From Robiginitalea marina (GTDB taxonomy: Bacteria > Bacteroidota > Bacteroidia > Flavobacteriales > Flavobacteriaceae), in NCBI RefSeq assembly GCF_024006985.1, contig NZ_JAMXIB010000007.1:118248-182247 (forward strand): 64,000 nucleotides of DNA, read 5' to 3'. Shown here one piece after another: positions 62,735 through 64,000 of the stretch. How positions within the stretch are numbered: the stretch's first letter is position 1; each line of letters starts with the position of its first letter. A program made the translations under genes and the position numbers. Below the pieces are notes generated by a model that saw only the letters and a list, made by a program, of their open reading frames with translations, made no database searches and was not told where the DNA came from.

Positions 62735-62742
62735 TAAAAGTA
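62735..62742 (-). promoter_or_regulatory. Possible -7 element of the GH65 gene
   Basis: TACTTTTA on the minus strand is one base off TAnnTTTG. The same octamer lies upstream of other minus-strand genes here (26784-26791, 56275-56282, 60367-60374). Confidence 0.45.
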
Positions 62743-63308
62743 TTGCAGGCGTAAACCCCGGGCGCTCCTTCCCGATTGGCCGGGGGGACTAAAATACGGG
62801 AATTGGGAGAAAGTTTCCAGGGGTTTTCCCCTTCGGAAGGATTGTAGCGACGTTTACGGCCTGCCCTTGTCGCGACTTCACGGGTATTTTGGCAGGCCCT
62901 TCCCGGTTGGGGGAGCCTAATGGGCAGGACTTCTGAAATTTGGCCTGGGCAGGCCATACGCGAGATCGGGTGCGAATGCCCGGGAAGTAGTATCCGGGCC
63001 CCAAATAGGCATGAAACCTGGTCATGCAAACCCCGGGGCAGGAAACGAAATTTCTTTCTGTAAAATTCGGATAGCGCTATAAATTAGATTCTTATACCTA
63101 ATGTCAGAAGAGGTTTACAAGAATGACCCGTACATGTTTTTTATCGATAAATCCCCTGAGCACAACAAATTTTACCCGCGCCTTTTAACATAAAATTTCA
63201 TTTTTGTGATCCCTGTGAGGAACTTTTGTCAGGTCCACAGCAGGGATTCGCCCCATATCCAGCCTTTACCGCCGCCTGCTTGTGCACGGTTATTAACCAC
63301 CAAACCGA
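62743..63308. other. 566-bp intergenic stretch, nearly empty
   Basis: This is the only gap over 300 bp. No tRNA, rRNA or known gene was recognised. A 30-codon frame at 63101-63193 (ATG to TAA) reads SEEVYKNDPYMFFIDKSPEH and so on; it is too short to judge and could be a gene remnant. The 3' part (about 63061-63230) is AT-rich and may carry the promoter of the SprB-repeat gene; CATTTTTG at 63198-63205 is one base off the -7 consensus. Confidence 0.6.
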
Positions 63309-64000
63309 ATGCACATGCAAAAAATTACACCTGGAAAATCCCTGTTTTGGGTATTCTTTACTTTTTTGTCCCTAACGCTTTCTGCCGGCCCGCTTCCCGT
63401 TGAGGAAGACTGCGAACTGGAATGTTCCATAAAAGGCACCGATGTCTGTTGCACCGGGGAAGCCACGGGTAAGGCAGAAGTGACCATTATTGGGGGTCAG
63501 GCCCCTTTCACCTATGAATGGAGCAACGGCATGGACGACACAGACGGCAAGGTCGAAGGCCTTGTCGCCGGCACCTATACGGTAGTCGTAACCGATTGCC
63601 ACGGTACCCGGACCACCTGTTCAGTGACAATAGCGGAACCAGCCCCCCTGGGGTGTTCCGTAACCCTGGAGCAAGACGCCACTTCCACGACTAGCCAGGA
63701 TGGTTTTGCCACGGTAGAGGTGAGCGGGGGAACGGCGCCCTTTACCTATCTCTGGGATAATGGGGAGACGACCCAAACCGCGACTCATTTGGGTCAGGGC
63801 ACCCATATGGTCACCGTGAAAGACTCGGCCGGGTGTAAAACCACCTGCAAGGTAACTATAGGATGTGATACGCCTTCTCCTTTGAGCTGCCAGGCGCAGG
63901 GCACAGATGTAAGCTGCAATGGAGGGGAAGACGGATCGGCCACGGTGACTCCGAGCGGGGGAGTGGGAGAATACACGTTCCTTTGGAGTGACGGTCAGAC
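63309..64000 (+). CDS. SprB-repeat surface protein, 5' part
   Basis: The open frame starts at ATG 63309 (or ATG 63315) and runs past the window end, so at least 230 residues are visible. A signal peptide (SLFWVFFTFLSLTLSAG) is followed by Cys-containing repeats of about 70 residues: each has TC/CSG-type strands, a GG(x)APFTYxW core (GGQAPFTYEWSNG; GGTAPFTYLWDNG; GGVGEYTFLWSDG) and a VTVxDxxGCxTTC end. This is the SprB repeat of flavobacterial gliding and adhesin proteins. The protein is probably long and ends in a T9SS sorting domain outside the window. Confidence 0.85.
   Translation, partial: MHMQKITPGKSLFWVFFTFLSLTLSAGPLPVEEDCELECSIKGTDVCCTGEATGKAEVTIIGGQAPFTYEWSNGMDDTDGKVEGLVAGTYTVVVTDCHGTRTTCSVTIAEPAPLGCSVTLEQDATSTTSQDGFATVEVSGGTAPFTYLWDNGETTQTATHLGQGTHMVTVKDSAGCKTTCKVTIGCDTPSPLSCQAQGTDVSCNGGEDGSATVTPSGGVGEYTFLWSDGQ

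Overview
The window reads as one piece of chromosome from a marine-type Bacteroidota bacterium, most likely a member of the Flavobacteriaceae with a base composition clearly above 50 % GC by eye. Supporting signs are the ribosomal gene order (secY-infA-rpmJ-rpsM-rpsK-rpsD-rpoA-rplQ with no map gene between), a green-type proteorhodopsin beside a blh gene, a TonB receptor with its FecR regulator, an SprB-type repeat protein, many lipoproteins, and promoter -7 elements of the Bacteroidota form TAnnTTTG in front of at least nine genes. No rRNA, tRNA, insertion sequence, prophage or CRISPR array was seen.

Region by region. 1-9.2 kb: the 3' part of the S10-spc-alpha ribosomal operon, from a truncated rpsQ to rplQ, closed by a clear terminator. 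9.2-16.9 kb: central metabolism on the plus strand: carA, eno, a glycogen synthase (glgA), citrate synthase (gltA), then two guanidine-modifying hydrolases of the DDAH and CtlX type. 16.9-22 kb, minus strand: a two-gene operon of a lipoprotein glycoside hydrolase and a 1268-residue protein that joins a cellulose-synthase-like GT2 to two glycoside hydrolase-like domains. This is the strongest candidate here for an uncharacterised polysaccharide system. 22-26.7 kb: an SDR/DUF2867 protein, a small unknown, argS and a DUF6090 membrane protein. 26.9-28.6 kb: proteorhodopsin and blh, divergent around an AT-rich 87-bp spacer with a perfect palindrome. 28.6-36 kb, minus strand: TonB receptor, FecR, formate-tetrahydrofolate ligase, two membrane-anchored proteins and an ECF sigma factor.

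36-38.3 kb: two aspartate-rich lipoproteins divergent from the sigma factor. 38.5-49 kb: NIPSNAP protein, ffh-folD, an esterase lipoprotein, DUF2306, GNAT, aldo/keto reductase, VOC and alpha/beta hydrolase genes, and an atypical pyruvate kinase with an N-terminal extension. 49-58.9 kb: HerA/DUF853 ATPase, queE, a metalloprotease lipoprotein, a methyltransferase, a Cys-cluster protein, a sterol desaturase-type enzyme, NamZ, an FtsX-type permease, a PLP-dependent cysteine or cystathionine synthase, and two tiny membrane proteins. 58.9-64 kb: a DnaQ/GIY-YIG nuclease, a GH65 phosphorylase, a 566-bp mostly empty gap, and the start of an SprB-repeat surface protein cut by the window end.

The genome is very compact. 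Several neighbours overlap at stop codons (ctlX/GT2, blh/TonB receptor, desaturase/namZ), and one divergent pair is separated by only 3 bp, so promoters must sit inside neighbouring coding sequence. Functions were assigned by recognising family motifs in the translations; no database search was made.
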